Positions 9,262-17,771 of a stretch of DNA of 40,994 nucleotides are shown piece after piece. The notes below the pieces were generated by a model. It ran no database searches, was not told where the DNA came from, and saw nothing but the letters and a program-made list of their open reading frames with translations. Within the stretch, counting starts at the first letter, position 1, and each line of letters begins with the position of its first letter. The stretch comes from an uncultured SAR86 cluster bacterium (GTDB lineage Bacteria; Pseudomonadota; Gammaproteobacteria; Magnimaribacterales; D2472): the NCBI GenBank assembly GCA_902520495.1, contig CABYNW010000004.1, positions 1-40,994 of the forward strand, in the 5' to 3' direction. Both the position numbers and the translations under genes were made by a program.

Positions 9262-9704
9262 TTATTTAGAACAATAAATAAGTTTAAATATGAAGCAAAC
9301 AACAACCATACTATATAGGGTGTATATAGAAATACAGCCAACATATCTTCTTTTGAAACCATAAATAATATTTTTATATTAATAAATATCAATAACCATA
9401 TATCAATTAGTGATATCAATGGCAAATGAAATGAAAAAAATAGCCATGACCATATAGCATTAAAAAATAATTGGATATAAAAGATGTTTTTTATTGTGTA
9501 GAAGTTTCGCCAGACCGTTATACCCATTAATAAATATAAAATTGGCCACACTATTCCAAATACATAACCAGGAGGATTCAAATTGGACTTCACAAGATCT
9601 TGATACCAGGAATCAGTAGCTGTACCTGATGATGCGAGACTACCAACAATTAAAGTAATCAGAACCAATATAATGCTATTGATTTTAGGAGTGTCTTTAA
9701 GCAT
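9258..9704 (-). CDS. TspO/MBR family membrane protein
   Basis: A 148-residue, five-helix membrane protein of the TspO/translocator-protein family, which binds tetrapyrroles and influences porphyrin or stress physiology in bacteria. Motifs: WYQDLVKSNLNPPGYVFGIVW (about 33-53), the family's W-x5-K-x2-x2-P-P core, WPILYLLMG, FFNAIWSWLFF and PYIVWLLFASYLN at the C-terminal end. Trp-rich helices are typical of the family. The ATG (9704-9702) overlaps the TAA of an upstream 47-residue membrane protein by one base (TAATG on the minus strand), so it is probably translated by coupling to that small gene. Its 3' end overlaps the convergent CNT gene by four bases. Confidence 0.95.
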   Translation of the reverse strand: MLKDTPKINSIILVLITLIVGSLASSGTATDSWYQDLVKSNLNPPGYVFGIVWPILYLLMGITVWRNFYTIKNIFYIQLFFNAIWSWLFFSFHLPLISLIDIWLLIFINIKILFMVSKEDMLAVFLYTPYIVWLLFASYLNLFIVLNN

Positions 9705-9847
9705 TATTTATTTCTAAAGAATCTACTTATAGTTTCAGAAATATTACCAAAAAAATTTGAGCCTTTGGGTTTTGCTTCTATATAGATATAAAAGCCAACA
9801 AAAGCCAATGAAATTATAAAAACCCATACTGAATCGTATTCACCCAT
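9704..9847 (-). CDS. Small single-pass membrane protein (47 aa) coupled to tspO
   Basis: The frame begins MGEYDSVWVFIISLAFVGFY and ends SETISRFFRNK. It has a short acidic N-terminus, one hydrophobic helix (about 7-23) and a basic C-terminal tail containing EAKPKGSNFFG. I do not recognise a family. Three things argue it is real: its TAA shares one base with the tspO ATG, a TATAAT lies exactly six bases before its ATG, and the stretch otherwise would be an unexplained gap between fabH-like and tspO. Topology by the positive-inside rule is N-out, C-in. It may be a partner of TspO or simply an upstream coupling gene; no function can be given. Confidence 0.72.
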   Translation of the reverse strand: MGEYDSVWVFIISLAFVGFYIYIEAKPKGSNFFGNISETISRFFRNK

Positions 9848-9853
9848 ATTTAA

Positions 9854-9859
9854 ATTATA
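9854..9859 (-). promoter_or_regulatory. -10 element (TATAAT) of the 47-aa/tspO unit, leaderless type
   Basis: TATAAT on the minus strand ends six bases before the ATG at 9847, putting the expected transcription start on or next to the A of ATG. No Shine-Dalgarno sequence is present and the -35 is weak. Confidence 0.5.
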
Positions 9860-9888
9860 AGTGTTTTAATTATATAAATATATTTAAT

Positions 9889-11010
9889 TTATACCTTCTC
9901 TACAAGAAGAGAGCATACAGAATAACCCGCACCAAAAGAACAAATTATTCCTTTTTCTCCTTTTTTTAGATCATTATTTAGATTAAAAGAAAACATAGAT
10001 CCAGCACTAGCTAAGTTTCCAAATTTTTCTATAGGTAAGGGCGCTAAACTTGTATCAAAATCATCAGATCCTATAACTTTAGAAACTATGAGATTTATCA
10101 TTCTTGAGTTTGCCTGATGTAACCAGAATTTTGATATTTCATTAGGCTTTATATTATTTTTTTCTAATTGTGTAGAAATAAATTCAGCAACCAAAGGGCA
10201 GACTTCTTTAAAGACACTACTTCCATTTTGATTGAATATTAAATCATCTTCAGTTTTATAATCAGAAGCAGTTCTTGCTAAATAACTCCAATCACTTCTA
10301 ATGTTATTTGAAAATTGTGTAATCAGTTTTCTATCTATAATCTTGAAACTGTTTTTAGAGTTGCTCCCTTTTTTTACAATTGTAGCTACACATCCATCAC
10401 CAAAAATAAAATGAATATCTCTTTTTCCAAAATTCACAGCAGGCGTAGAGATTTCAGGATTAACAACTAGGATTGTTTCAGCTAGACCTGAGGCTATATC
10501 GCTGTATGCATTATTAATAGCAAAAGTAGTTGAAGAACAACCAACAAGCATGTCATAAGCATAACCATTTATACCTAATTCTTTTTGTATTTCAATTGCA
10601 ACCGCTGGGTAGTATCTAGCATTATGAGACGTACCTAAGATGACAGCATCTATATCATTTGGAACAACATTAGCTTGTTCCATAGCTCTTTTAGCAGCCT
10701 TAATTCCAGCCTCAGCCTGAATAGATAGCCTAGATTCATCTTCATGTTTTAAGGATGGCATCATTCTGTTCACATCTAGAATATTTTTTTTATCGACCAC
10801 ATGTCTTGTTTTGATGCCAGATGCTTTTTCAATAAAAGCGGAGGAAGAATGCTCTAAAGAATCAATCTTACCAGTATCAATTTCTTCTTTATTATCAAGA
10901 TTATATCTATCTACATAATCATTGAATGAAGAAACTATTTCATCATTAGTGATAACATCTTCTGGATACCAAATACCTGTGCCTGCTATATGTATTTCTT
11001 CCATATTCAT
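9889..11010 (-). CDS. FabH-like 3-oxoacyl-ACP synthase III
   Basis: A 373-residue thiolase-fold condensing enzyme. The catalytic triad is readable: Cys158 in MLVGCSSTTF, His298 in WLHQAN and Asn332 in FGNLASAGS. KAS III enzymes condense an acyl-CoA primer with malonyl-ACP to start fatty-acid synthesis. This one is longer than housekeeping FabH (~317), with an inserted N-terminal stretch (about 30-95) containing SSSAFIEKASGIKTRH. It therefore fits the FabH-like paralogues that use alternative primers or make secondary metabolites and lipids better than the essential enzyme. It sits alone, divergent from alpha/beta hydrolases rather than in a fab operon. Start could be M1 or M3; neither has a Shine-Dalgarno sequence. 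The spacer to the divergent hydrolase is 33 bases. Confidence 0.9.
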   Translation of the reverse strand: MNMEEIHIAGTGIWYPEDVITNDEIVSSFNDYVDRYNLDNKEEIDTGKIDSLEHSSSAFIEKASGIKTRHVVDKKNILDVNRMMPSLKHEDESRLSIQAEAGIKAAKRAMEQANVVPNDIDAVILGTSHNARYYPAVAIEIQKELGINGYAYDMLVGCSSTTFAINNAYSDIASGLAETILVVNPEISTPAVNFGKRDIHFIFGDGCVATIVKKGSNSKNSFKIIDRKLITQFSNNIRSDWSYLARTASDYKTEDDLIFNQNGSSVFKEVCPLVAEFISTQLEKNNIKPNEISKFWLHQANSRMINLIVSKVIGSDDFDTSLAPLPIEKFGNLASAGSMFSFNLNNDLKKGEKGIICSFGAGYSVCSLLVEKV

Positions 11011-11043
11011 TTAAATAATTAGATTATGAGTTTATTATAAATT
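11011..11043. promoter_or_regulatory. 33-bp divergent promoter spacer between fabH-like gene and hydrolase
   Basis: Both genes must be transcribed out of this AT-only spacer or from within each other. On the plus strand TATTAT at 11033-11038 ends five bases before the ATG at 11044. On the minus strand only loose TAATTA-like hexamers are seen. Neither start has a purine-rich ribosome site. Confidence 0.4.
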
Positions 11044-11943
11044 ATGAATTTAAACACCTTAAATGATGATTATATTTATAAGTATCTATCAAGCACAAGT
11101 GAAGCAAGAGGTATTGTGCATATATCTCATGGAAAAGCAGAACATATTGGTAGATATAAATGGTTAATATCAATGCTAAACAATAATGGATATCATGTTA
11201 TTTCAATCGATCATCGTGGTCATGGTAATAGAATAAATAATAAAAGAAGTATTGGTATTTTTTCAAACTCATTTGGTTGGAAGAAAGTTGTAAAGGATTT
11301 AAAAACTCTAATCGACAATACAAAAAAAGAGTATCCAACCTTAAAACAATATATATTTGGACACAGTATGGGGTCATGGATTGCACTATCTCTTTTTAAG
11401 GAAAGGCTTGATATTAGTGGAATGATATTATCTGGTTCATCAAAATTTCCCTATTTCTTAATTGTTCTTCAAAGATTAATAATTAAATTTGATATCTTAT
11501 TTTTTGGTCAAAACAAGATTAATAATATTATGGAGACTCTATCAACTAAAAGATTTAATAATTACTTTAAACCAAATAGAACTCAAAGTGATTGGATATC
11601 AACTGATGACGCAAATGTTGATAATTATGTTGATGACAAGTTATGTGGGTATAAAGTAACTTCAGGTCTGTGGCTGGATATGGTAAATGGCATAGAAGAG
11701 GTTTTTAACAAAAAGAACTATGATGGGCTGAATAAAGACGTCCCAATTTTAATAATATCTGGATCTGATGATCCTGTGGGAGACTTTACCAAGGGAGTTA
11801 CTAGTTTATATAATTATTTGAAGAGTATCTTCAGCAATGTCGAGTTAAAAATCTTAAGCTCTGAAAGACATGAAGTCTTTAGTGGCATTAAAAAAAATGA
11901 TGCATATAATTCACTTAAATTATTTTTAGATAAAAATTTATGA
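11044..11943 (+). CDS. Alpha/beta hydrolase, monoacylglycerol-lipase-like (Hydrolase_4)
   Basis: A 299-residue cytosolic serine hydrolase with no signal peptide. The oxyanion motif region is VHISHGKAEHIGRY (25-38), followed by IDHRGHG (55-61), the nucleophile elbow GHSMGS with Ser108, acid Asp243 in SGSDDPVG and His276 in SSERHEVFSG. The HRGHG plus GHSMGS pair is typical of lysophospholipase/monoglyceride lipase-like proteins (PldB group), so a lipid ester substrate is likely. The next hydrolase overlaps its stop (ATGA), so the two are probably an operon. With the FabH-like enzyme across the divergent spacer, a lipid-modifying locus is possible. Confidence 0.9.
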   Translation: MNLNTLNDDYIYKYLSSTSEARGIVHISHGKAEHIGRYKWLISMLNNNGYHVISIDHRGHGNRINNKRSIGIFSNSFGWKKVVKDLKTLIDNTKKEYPTLKQYIFGHSMGSWIALSLFKERLDISGMILSGSSKFPYFLIVLQRLIIKFDILFFGQNKINNIMETLSTKRFNNYFKPNRTQSDWISTDDANVDNYVDDKLCGYKVTSGLWLDMVNGIEEVFNKKNYDGLNKDVPILIISGSDDPVGDFTKGVTSLYNYLKSIFSNVELKILSSERHEVFSGIKKNDAYNSLKLFLDKNL

Positions 11944-12983
11944 GATCGATATTTTTATTTCTACTTTTCATTTCTGCACCTATTTTTAGTGAAATGGAAA
12001 AAGTTTATATAAATCATAATAATGAATTAAGGCATTATTTAATCTATAAACCTATTAATTTTTATAAAAATAAAACTACTAAACTTGTAATCGGTATTCA
12101 TGGATACAACGGAACAGCATCAGGTTTTGAAAGCGAAGTTACAGGAGGCTTCAATAAATTAGCTGATAAGTATAATTTTATTGCAGTTTATCCAGAATCA
12201 GTTAATTTCTATGATGGAACAACACTGGTTAATACCTTCAATGACATAGTAAGACAAACCAATATAGATGAAATTTCTAAAATCTGTCTTAGTGATGAAG
12301 AAAGATATGTCTACCCAAAATATCCAGATTGTGATCGAGGAAGATGTGGTTGGGCTCCATGTGTCGATGATGCCGCTTATATAAAATCATTGATTGATAA
12401 ATTTGAATTGGAGTTCAATCTAAGTGATGTCTATATAATTGGTAATAGCTCAGGTGGGACGTTCGTAAACTCATTTATATGTAAGTATCCTGAATCAATA
12501 ACTACAGGCGTGAGTATAAATGGCATGGCAAGATTAGGATTCAGTTGCGCTCCTGATAATCCAGTAAACTTTATCAGTTATGCATCTTTAAATGATACAA
12601 GTGTTCCGCCTGTTGGAAATCTTTCATTGGATGGATTATTTTATGATACCCAAGAGACATTAATTAATAAGTGGGTAGAAAAATTTGATTGTAAAAACAT
12701 TAAACAGAAGTCATATAAACATAATGAAAGATTTGAAGAAACAATCTTTTCAAAGTGTAATAATCAAATTGTCATAATGTCTATTTTAAATTTAGATTCA
12801 GATCATATGTGGCCTGAGGCTGGTTATGACGAAGAGACAGGAATAAGCTCCTATACCAATTTCGGTACATGTGTTTCAGATATACAAAGTGAATATAAAA
12901 TTCCAAAATGCTATAGAACCAATAATCGATGGGGCAGCGAATATATTCTTAAGAAATTATTTGCTATTGATAATATTAATTAG
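11940..12983 (+). CDS. Secreted PHB-depolymerase/feruloyl-esterase-like hydrolase
   Basis: A 347-residue exported esterase related to the LpqC/PHB-depolymerase family. It has a signal peptide (MRSIFLFLLFISAPIFS). Catalytic features are the nucleophile elbow GNSSGG with Ser170, Asp219 in SLNDTSVPP, and His289 in SDHMWPEAG, which corresponds to the family's GGHxWPG box. A Cys-rich insert (CDRGRCGWAPCVDDAAY, about 131-147) contains the DDxxY element common in the family, and about ten Cys overall suggest disulfides. It likely acts in the periplasm or outside the cell on polyester or phenolic-ester material. It overlaps the upstream hydrolase by four bases, and its 3' end overlaps the convergent hydrolase by 27 bases. 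Confidence 0.88.
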   Translation: MRSIFLFLLFISAPIFSEMEKVYINHNNELRHYLIYKPINFYKNKTTKLVIGIHGYNGTASGFESEVTGGFNKLADKYNFIAVYPESVNFYDGTTLVNTFNDIVRQTNIDEISKICLSDEERYVYPKYPDCDRGRCGWAPCVDDAAYIKSLIDKFELEFNLSDVYIIGNSSGGTFVNSFICKYPESITTGVSINGMARLGFSCAPDNPVNFISYASLNDTSVPPVGNLSLDGLFYDTQETLINKWVEKFDCKNIKQKSYKHNERFEETIFSKCNNQIVIMSILNLDSDHMWPEAGYDEETGISSYTNFGTCVSDIQSEYKIPKCYRTNNRWGSEYILKKLFAIDNIN

Positions 12984-13835
12984 TTCTTTTGAAATTAGAG
13001 CAGGATCTTCAAAATAAGGAAAATGACCAACGTCTTCAAGCATAGTCATATCTTTATCAAGATCTGCATTTTTAAATAATTCATTTTCAGGATTAAATCT
13101 TGCTAATTTATCTTTTTCACTAAAAATATATTTTATATTTTCTAATTTAGATATTTGTTCTTCTGATAATCTAAAAACATTACAAGACTTAAGATCAATT
13201 GAGCTTATTTCTTTTTCTGATTGATTAAATAATCTTTTCAAAGGGTATAGCTTTATTTCTCTTTCAGGATCGTCCTCAACAACCTTAGTTCCATAAGGGG
13301 ACTTAATTTGCCCTTTTTTTCTTCCATAAAAACCAGAACCCATGGTTCCAAAACCTTTTGTTTTTATTTCAGTTTTAGGAAATTTATAGACGCCATATTT
13401 CATTAAAAATTCAACAGCTTGATCAAGATTTCCTTTAGCATAATCAAGCAGCATATCTCCAACTAAAAAAGGATATGCAATATTCATACAAATTGTCATC
13501 TTGTTCTGAAATTCAGTAGATAAATCTAATGCTACCAAACCTCCCCAACTATGTCCTATTACAATTGGCGCACTAATATCTATTTCATTAAAAACATCAA
13601 TACAAAAATTAGTATGATCTCGTATTGAATCTACAATTGGTCCAGATGTATACCCATGTCCAGGTAGATCGATTCCTAAAATATTATATTGATCATACAA
13701 ATCTTTTAGATCAAACATTGATATTATTCTATGGTCCATTCCTGCTCCAGGCAAAAATACTATAGATTTTTTTTTAGAATCAAATTGATTCTTTTCAAAG
13801 ATATTTGCTCTATGATTTTTTAAAGTTAATTGCAT
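12957..13835 (-). CDS. Alpha/beta hydrolase fold enzyme
   Basis: A 292-residue cytosolic hydrolase. IVFLPGAGMDHRI (25-37) supplies the oxyanion hole, IDLPGHG is at 55-61, the nucleophile elbow GHSWGG carries Ser96, Asp242 lies in SEKDKLA, and His271 lies in DVGHFPYFEDP. The fold is clear but the substrate is not. It is the second gene of a minus-strand pair: its start overlaps the end of BCCT carrier 1 by 26 bases, so hydrolase and carrier are probably co-expressed. The carrier may deliver a compound the hydrolase cleaves, though this is inference. Its 3' end runs 27 bases into the convergent PHB-depolymerase-like gene. Confidence 0.88.
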   Translation of the reverse strand: MQLTLKNHRANIFEKNQFDSKKKSIVFLPGAGMDHRIISMFDLKDLYDQYNILGIDLPGHGYTSGPIVDSIRDHTNFCIDVFNEIDISAPIVIGHSWGGLVALDLSTEFQNKMTICMNIAYPFLVGDMLLDYAKGNLDQAVEFLMKYGVYKFPKTEIKTKGFGTMGSGFYGRKKGQIKSPYGTKVVEDDPEREIKLYPLKRLFNQSEKEISSIDLKSCNVFRLSEEQISKLENIKYIFSEKDKLARFNPENELFKNADLDKDMTMLEDVGHFPYFEDPALISKELINIINSK

Positions 13836-15285
13836 TTTTAAAGATAGATATTATTAGGAATATATAAATAAACATTAATGGTACAGATATTATTACTAAA
13901 AGCCACATAAATGAATCCTTCCCGCCTAAAAACATAATTAATGCAGGTTGAATCATTAAAATAATTGCAAAGAATACTCTAAGGTTTTTTGAGGGCTTAT
14001 CTTTAAAGTTTTTCATTGATGCCGTGGCAAGAATATAGGAAAGCGAATCATATGTTGTACATAAAAATATTACTGCAATTATTGCGAATAATATTAAGAA
14101 ATAAGTACCATAATTTAATAAAGAAATTGTTTCTACTACAAGGGCATGAGATGACATGGTTTGATCTGCAAAAATTTTGGGAGCATCCAAGATTCCATTT
14201 TCATAAAAATATATAGATATATTTGAAAGTATTCCTATATGGACGATGCAACCAAATGAACCAATGATCAATGCCCCAAAAATTAATTCTCTTATAGTTT
14301 TTTGATTTGAAATATTAACAATAAAAGCTCCAACCGCTGGCGCCAAAGCAATGTACCAAGCCCAATAAAAAACTGTCCAATCAAGTGAGTATTTTGATTT
14401 GATTAAACTCATAGAAAGATAATTTTTAAAGACATAAGATACAGGCTCTAAGGTGTTGATAATAATATATTTAGTAGGACCTATTAGTAATACTAAAATT
14501 AAAAAGATAATTACTAATATAATATTCAAGTTACTTAGCTTTTTAATACCGTTTTCAAGACCCTTATAAACACTAATAGAAACAATGCACATACATATCA
14601 AAAGCATTAGAAAATCTATAAATATTGTTTGATTTAAACTAAATATTTTAGCTATTGCTGCTGACATCAAAGGGAAGGATAGGGCTAAGCCAACACCCGC
14701 ACCTGTTAAAATGGCCCCAATAAAAAAAACGTCTAATATAATTCTTAAAATTCCTGACTGTTTTTTTAATAGTATTCCTGAAAAAGTAAGAGGCGTATTT
14801 ATGTTTTTCATTAAAGAAAAAACAAATGCAACTGTTGGAAGAATATATAATGCCCAGCCTGTAAACATCCAATGAAAAAGCGGATAAGATCTAGAAGTTA
14901 AAAGTGATTGATCGTCATTTTCAATTGGGTTTGTATAATAAACTAGCCACTCATATGTTGACCAATACAAAAGCGCTGCTCCCATACCAGTTGCAAAAAG
15001 CATGGAGCACCAAGAAAAATATGAATAATTTTTTCTTCCTTCAAGAATAATTTTTTTTGAACCGGAAGGCGAGAAGGCTATTACTATTAATATAATTAAT
15101 GTAAGAAATCCAAATAAAAGAAATAACGACTCAAAATTTATTGCAAAGAAATTATAAATATTTAATAAAGCAGCTGCGCTTCCATCAGGATCAATTAATA
15201 CATACAAAGACAAGATCACTAAAAAACTAAAAGTAATAGCAAGAACAGTTTTGCTCCAGAGAGGATTTAACTTAATATTAAACAT
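13810..15285 (-). CDS. BCCT family transporter 1, divergent substrate site
   Basis: An inner-membrane carrier of the betaine/choline/carnitine family, 491 residues, about 12 helices. The family signature region reads DWTVFYWAWYIALAPAVGAF (302-321). Compared with BetP, the TM4 tryptophans are kept (W139, W144), but of the TM8 aromatic box only W310 remains: Y311 and L314 replace W374 and W377. The glycine-rich TM3 segment GMGAALLYWSTYEW (100-113) also departs from the usual GIGLxFWGVAEP. The usual ARISRG loop is VNISNQ. Substrate may therefore not be glycine betaine. The downstream alpha/beta hydrolase overlaps it by 26 bases. A second, more canonical BCCT lies at 23516-25006. Confidence 0.92.
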   Translation of the reverse strand: MFNIKLNPLWSKTVLAITFSFLVILSLYVLIDPDGSAAALLNIYNFFAINFESLFLLFGFLTLIILIVIAFSPSGSKKIILEGRKNYSYFSWCSMLFATGMGAALLYWSTYEWLVYYTNPIENDDQSLLTSRSYPLFHWMFTGWALYILPTVAFVFSLMKNINTPLTFSGILLKKQSGILRIILDVFFIGAILTGAGVGLALSFPLMSAAIAKIFSLNQTIFIDFLMLLICMCIVSISVYKGLENGIKKLSNLNIILVIIFLILVLLIGPTKYIIINTLEPVSYVFKNYLSMSLIKSKYSLDWTVFYWAWYIALAPAVGAFIVNISNQKTIRELIFGALIIGSFGCIVHIGILSNISIYFYENGILDAPKIFADQTMSSHALVVETISLLNYGTYFLILFAIIAVIFLCTTYDSLSYILATASMKNFKDKPSKNLRVFFAIILMIQPALIMFLGGKDSFMWLLVIISVPLMFIYIFLIISIFKNAINFKKS

Positions 15286-15307
15286 ACATAGTAAAAATAA
15301 AGCAGTA

Positions 15308-15988
15308 ATGATAACAAATAAATTTGAATATCCTGAATTAAATAGAGTTGAAAATGATTTGGGAAGATTTTATATAGATCTTAAGGGTAATCATGTACCG
15401 AGTGTAACAACAGTTCTTAATAATATTTCTGACAAGCAATCATTTATAGATCAATGGAGGAAAAGAGTTGGCGAAGAAGAAGCAAATAGAGTAATAAAGA
15501 AAGCAACAGATATTGGAACTATGGTTCACTTAGCTTTGGAAAACCATTTAAAAAATATAGATCAAAATATTTTTACAGATGATTCAATTGGAAATCTAGC
15601 ACGTAAAATGTCGAAGAAGCTTATAAATGATGCGCTTTGCGATATCACAGATGTTTATGGTTTGGAAGTTCACCTTGTATTGGAGAATCTATATGCTGGA
15701 ACAGCAGATTGTGTTGGTGTAATTGATGGGAGAGATACACTTATTGATTTTAAAACCTCAAAAAGAATGAAGAAGAAAGAATGGATTGATGATTATTTTT
15801 TACAATGCGCTGCATATGCAAATGCGCATAATGTAATGTTTGGAACGAACATCTCTCAAGTTGCAATATTAATGGTAGATAGAGATCTAATTTATAAAAG
15901 ATTTGTAATTAAAGATGCTGAGTTTGATCATTTTACAAAAATTTGGAAACAGAAATTATTACAATTTCATAATAATTTTAGTTGGTGA
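15308..15988 (+). CDS. PD-(D/E)XK exonuclease, MGME1/phage-exonuclease-like
   Basis: A 226-residue protein from the ATG at 15308. A TTG at 15251 would add 19 residues overlapping the BCCT gene start and lies before the conserved part. Features: PSVTTVL at 31-37 (typical of the mitochondrial MGME1-like group), IGTMVH at 69-74, then the nuclease core AGTADCVGVI (130-139), DFKTSK (147-152) and the QxxxY helix Q166-Y170. D134, D147 and K149 are the expected metal and catalytic residues. The family degrades single-stranded DNA ends; cellular role here is unknown. It stands alone, divergent from BCCT 1 and convergent with the M28-like gene. Related proteins occur in marine phages, but no other phage gene is nearby. 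Confidence 0.85.
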   Translation: MITNKFEYPELNRVENDLGRFYIDLKGNHVPSVTTVLNNISDKQSFIDQWRKRVGEEEANRVIKKATDIGTMVHLALENHLKNIDQNIFTDDSIGNLARKMSKKLINDALCDITDVYGLEVHLVLENLYAGTADCVGVIDGRDTLIDFKTSKRMKKKEWIDDYFLQCAAYANAHNVMFGTNISQVAILMVDRDLIYKRFVIKDAEFDHFTKIWKQKLLQFHNNFSW

Positions 15989-15995
15989 TTTTTTA

Positions 15996-17705
15996 TCAAT
16001 TAGATATGTCTATTGGAGCTGCAATACTCATATCAGTATTTCTAAAACTTTGATCAGTTAGAATAGGCTTTATTTTTTCAAGATCGCTATACATCAAAAC
16101 ACCAGTTAAATCGATTAATGTAGAGGTTTGTTGTATGAACAATTCGGAGTTCCATTTATTAATATCAGAATATTTATTCCAATAGTATCCCAAAAAACCA
16201 CCTTGCCCATAAGCAGGCACATTAAAACATGTCCATACTTCACAGCTAGATCCATCCCATATTAATGGACTTTTAGATGTTGAATCTTCAACACAAGAGT
16301 ATTCATCACAATTTTCATTATTTCTTAGCTCATTAGCTAAAGCAATAATGCCAACTCCCCACCAGACTTGTTGAAGTTTACCATTTGGTCCTGGTCTTTC
16401 TGGTACTGATAACATACCTCTGGACCAACCATATCTATCCAATGCCATTTTTGCAGAATCTATAAGATAATCATTATTTCTAGTCCATAAATATGATTGT
16501 TCTGTATATCCGGTTGGTAATACTTCACCATTAACTTCTTTATAATCCATTTCACCCAAATGTTCAGCTTGAATTAATCCAACAATCTTATTTTTTAAAT
16601 TTGGATTTTTATTAAGCCATGAAACATCTTTATGAGATTGTTCCATGCCAGGCATATAATGTCTGCAATCAAGATAGATAAGCAATGTTCTGTCTCTCTT
16701 TTCTTGTGGAATATTAGAAAAATATTTAACAATACCCAGGATACCCAATGCTCCATTATCTTGAGTAATAGATGGTCCGTCTGTGTGGTTTGTTAAAATA
16801 ATTTGTTCATCATCATCTGTACCATAATCTTTTCCCGGCAAGTAACCTATTAATTGAAACGCTTCAGATTTTTCCATGCGACTGTTTAATACTATAGTTG
16901 CTCTTTTATTATCTTTTGCTGCTTCTATGACTTTGCTGCCATCTTCTCTTGAAAGTATTAAAGTAGGAGAGTTGTAATGATCAGGAACAGGGAAAGTATA
17001 GAGACCTTTGGTTCTATCGTATGCCATGTCATAAACAATTATTGCACCAGCAGCTTCTCCATCTTCTGGAATCTGATCAAGTCTTTGTGCAAGTTGGTAC
17101 CAGATATCAAATGTAAAAGAAGTCTCAGGATCTACAAATTCAAATGGTTGAGGTAAAGTTTCACCATCAATAACATACTCATAATCGTTATATGTATAAT
17201 TTGTTAAATAATTATTACTGTAGGGTTTCTCAGGGTGCTTTCTTGTTGGGATAACTACAATTTTGTCTTTTATATCATTCGGAGGATTTTCATGGTCATA
17301 AAAAACCATTTCGGCTGTAATTCCATCAAGATCAGTTTTACCAGAATATGCGCCATAGTAAGCAACTCTAATATTTTTATTATCAACTGAGAGTGTCCAG
17401 TTTTTTTCATCTTCAGATATGACCCATCTATCAAATTCCCAGGAATTCTTATATAAATCTATAACCCCATATTTTATAAACTCATTTTCTAAAAAATTCA
17501 TATAGTTTAACCACTCAGTAGAACCAGTTAGAGTCGGTAGATTGTCGTGTTTAACCATTGACCATCTTGTTGCCTCTTCCTTATCAACTACCCATTGATT
17601 ATTTAAAGGCAAGAATGAGTTCTGGTCATTATTTTGAGCACATGAAGCTAAAATTATTAAAATAGATAATAATTTAATTATTTTTGTATTTATTAATTCC
17701 GACAT
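15996..17705 (-). CDS. M28-like peptidase-fold lipoprotein with degenerate metal site
   Basis: A 569-residue predicted lipoprotein: signal peptide with lipobox LASC and acylated Cys22. Residues ~110-275 resemble a protease-associated (PA)-type insert. The C-terminal half resembles the M28 zinc-peptidase fold: NHTD (306-309) and DNGALG (316-321) match the first His and bridging Asp, and IQAEHLGEM near 378-386 matches the later acidic ligand. The usual Glu-Glu pair is replaced by DCRH (346-349), and the last His motif is not seen. Activity may be altered or lost, or the metal site may differ. It is divergent from TonB receptor 1, with 66 bases between them, and could process material captured at the outer membrane. 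Confidence 0.7.
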   Translation of the reverse strand: MSELINTKIIKLLSILIILASCAQNNDQNSFLPLNNQWVVDKEEATRWSMVKHDNLPTLTGSTEWLNYMNFLENEFIKYGVIDLYKNSWEFDRWVISEDEKNWTLSVDNKNIRVAYYGAYSGKTDLDGITAEMVFYDHENPPNDIKDKIVVIPTRKHPEKPYSNNYLTNYTYNDYEYVIDGETLPQPFEFVDPETSFTFDIWYQLAQRLDQIPEDGEAAGAIIVYDMAYDRTKGLYTFPVPDHYNSPTLILSREDGSKVIEAAKDNKRATIVLNSRMEKSEAFQLIGYLPGKDYGTDDDEQIILTNHTDGPSITQDNGALGILGIVKYFSNIPQEKRDRTLLIYLDCRHYMPGMEQSHKDVSWLNKNPNLKNKIVGLIQAEHLGEMDYKEVNGEVLPTGYTEQSYLWTRNNDYLIDSAKMALDRYGWSRGMLSVPERPGPNGKLQQVWWGVGIIALANELRNNENCDEYSCVEDSTSKSPLIWDGSSCEVWTCFNVPAYGQGGFLGYYWNKYSDINKWNSELFIQQTSTLIDLTGVLMYSDLEKIKPILTDQSFRNTDMSIAAPIDISN

Positions 17706-17771
17706 AAAAATTTACTATGTATTCGTTTTATTGTATATTTTTTATTACTTTTTTAAAAATAGGGGAAAAAT

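Noticed and set aside
14016-14216. Open frame antisense to BCCT 1 (and similar frames antisense to ftsK, crcB-like, tonB-receptor and GGT genes)
   Set aside because: These lie wholly inside strongly supported genes, lack motifs and ribosome sites, and are expected by chance.
15251-15307. TTG start giving 19 extra residues on the nuclease
   Set aside because: The extra stretch lies within the BCCT 1 coding start and shows no family similarity; ATG at 15308 directly precedes the conserved part.
15308-15988. Prophage remnant around the PD-(D/E)XK nuclease
   Set aside because: No integrase, structural phage gene or attachment repeat nearby; composition matches neighbours.
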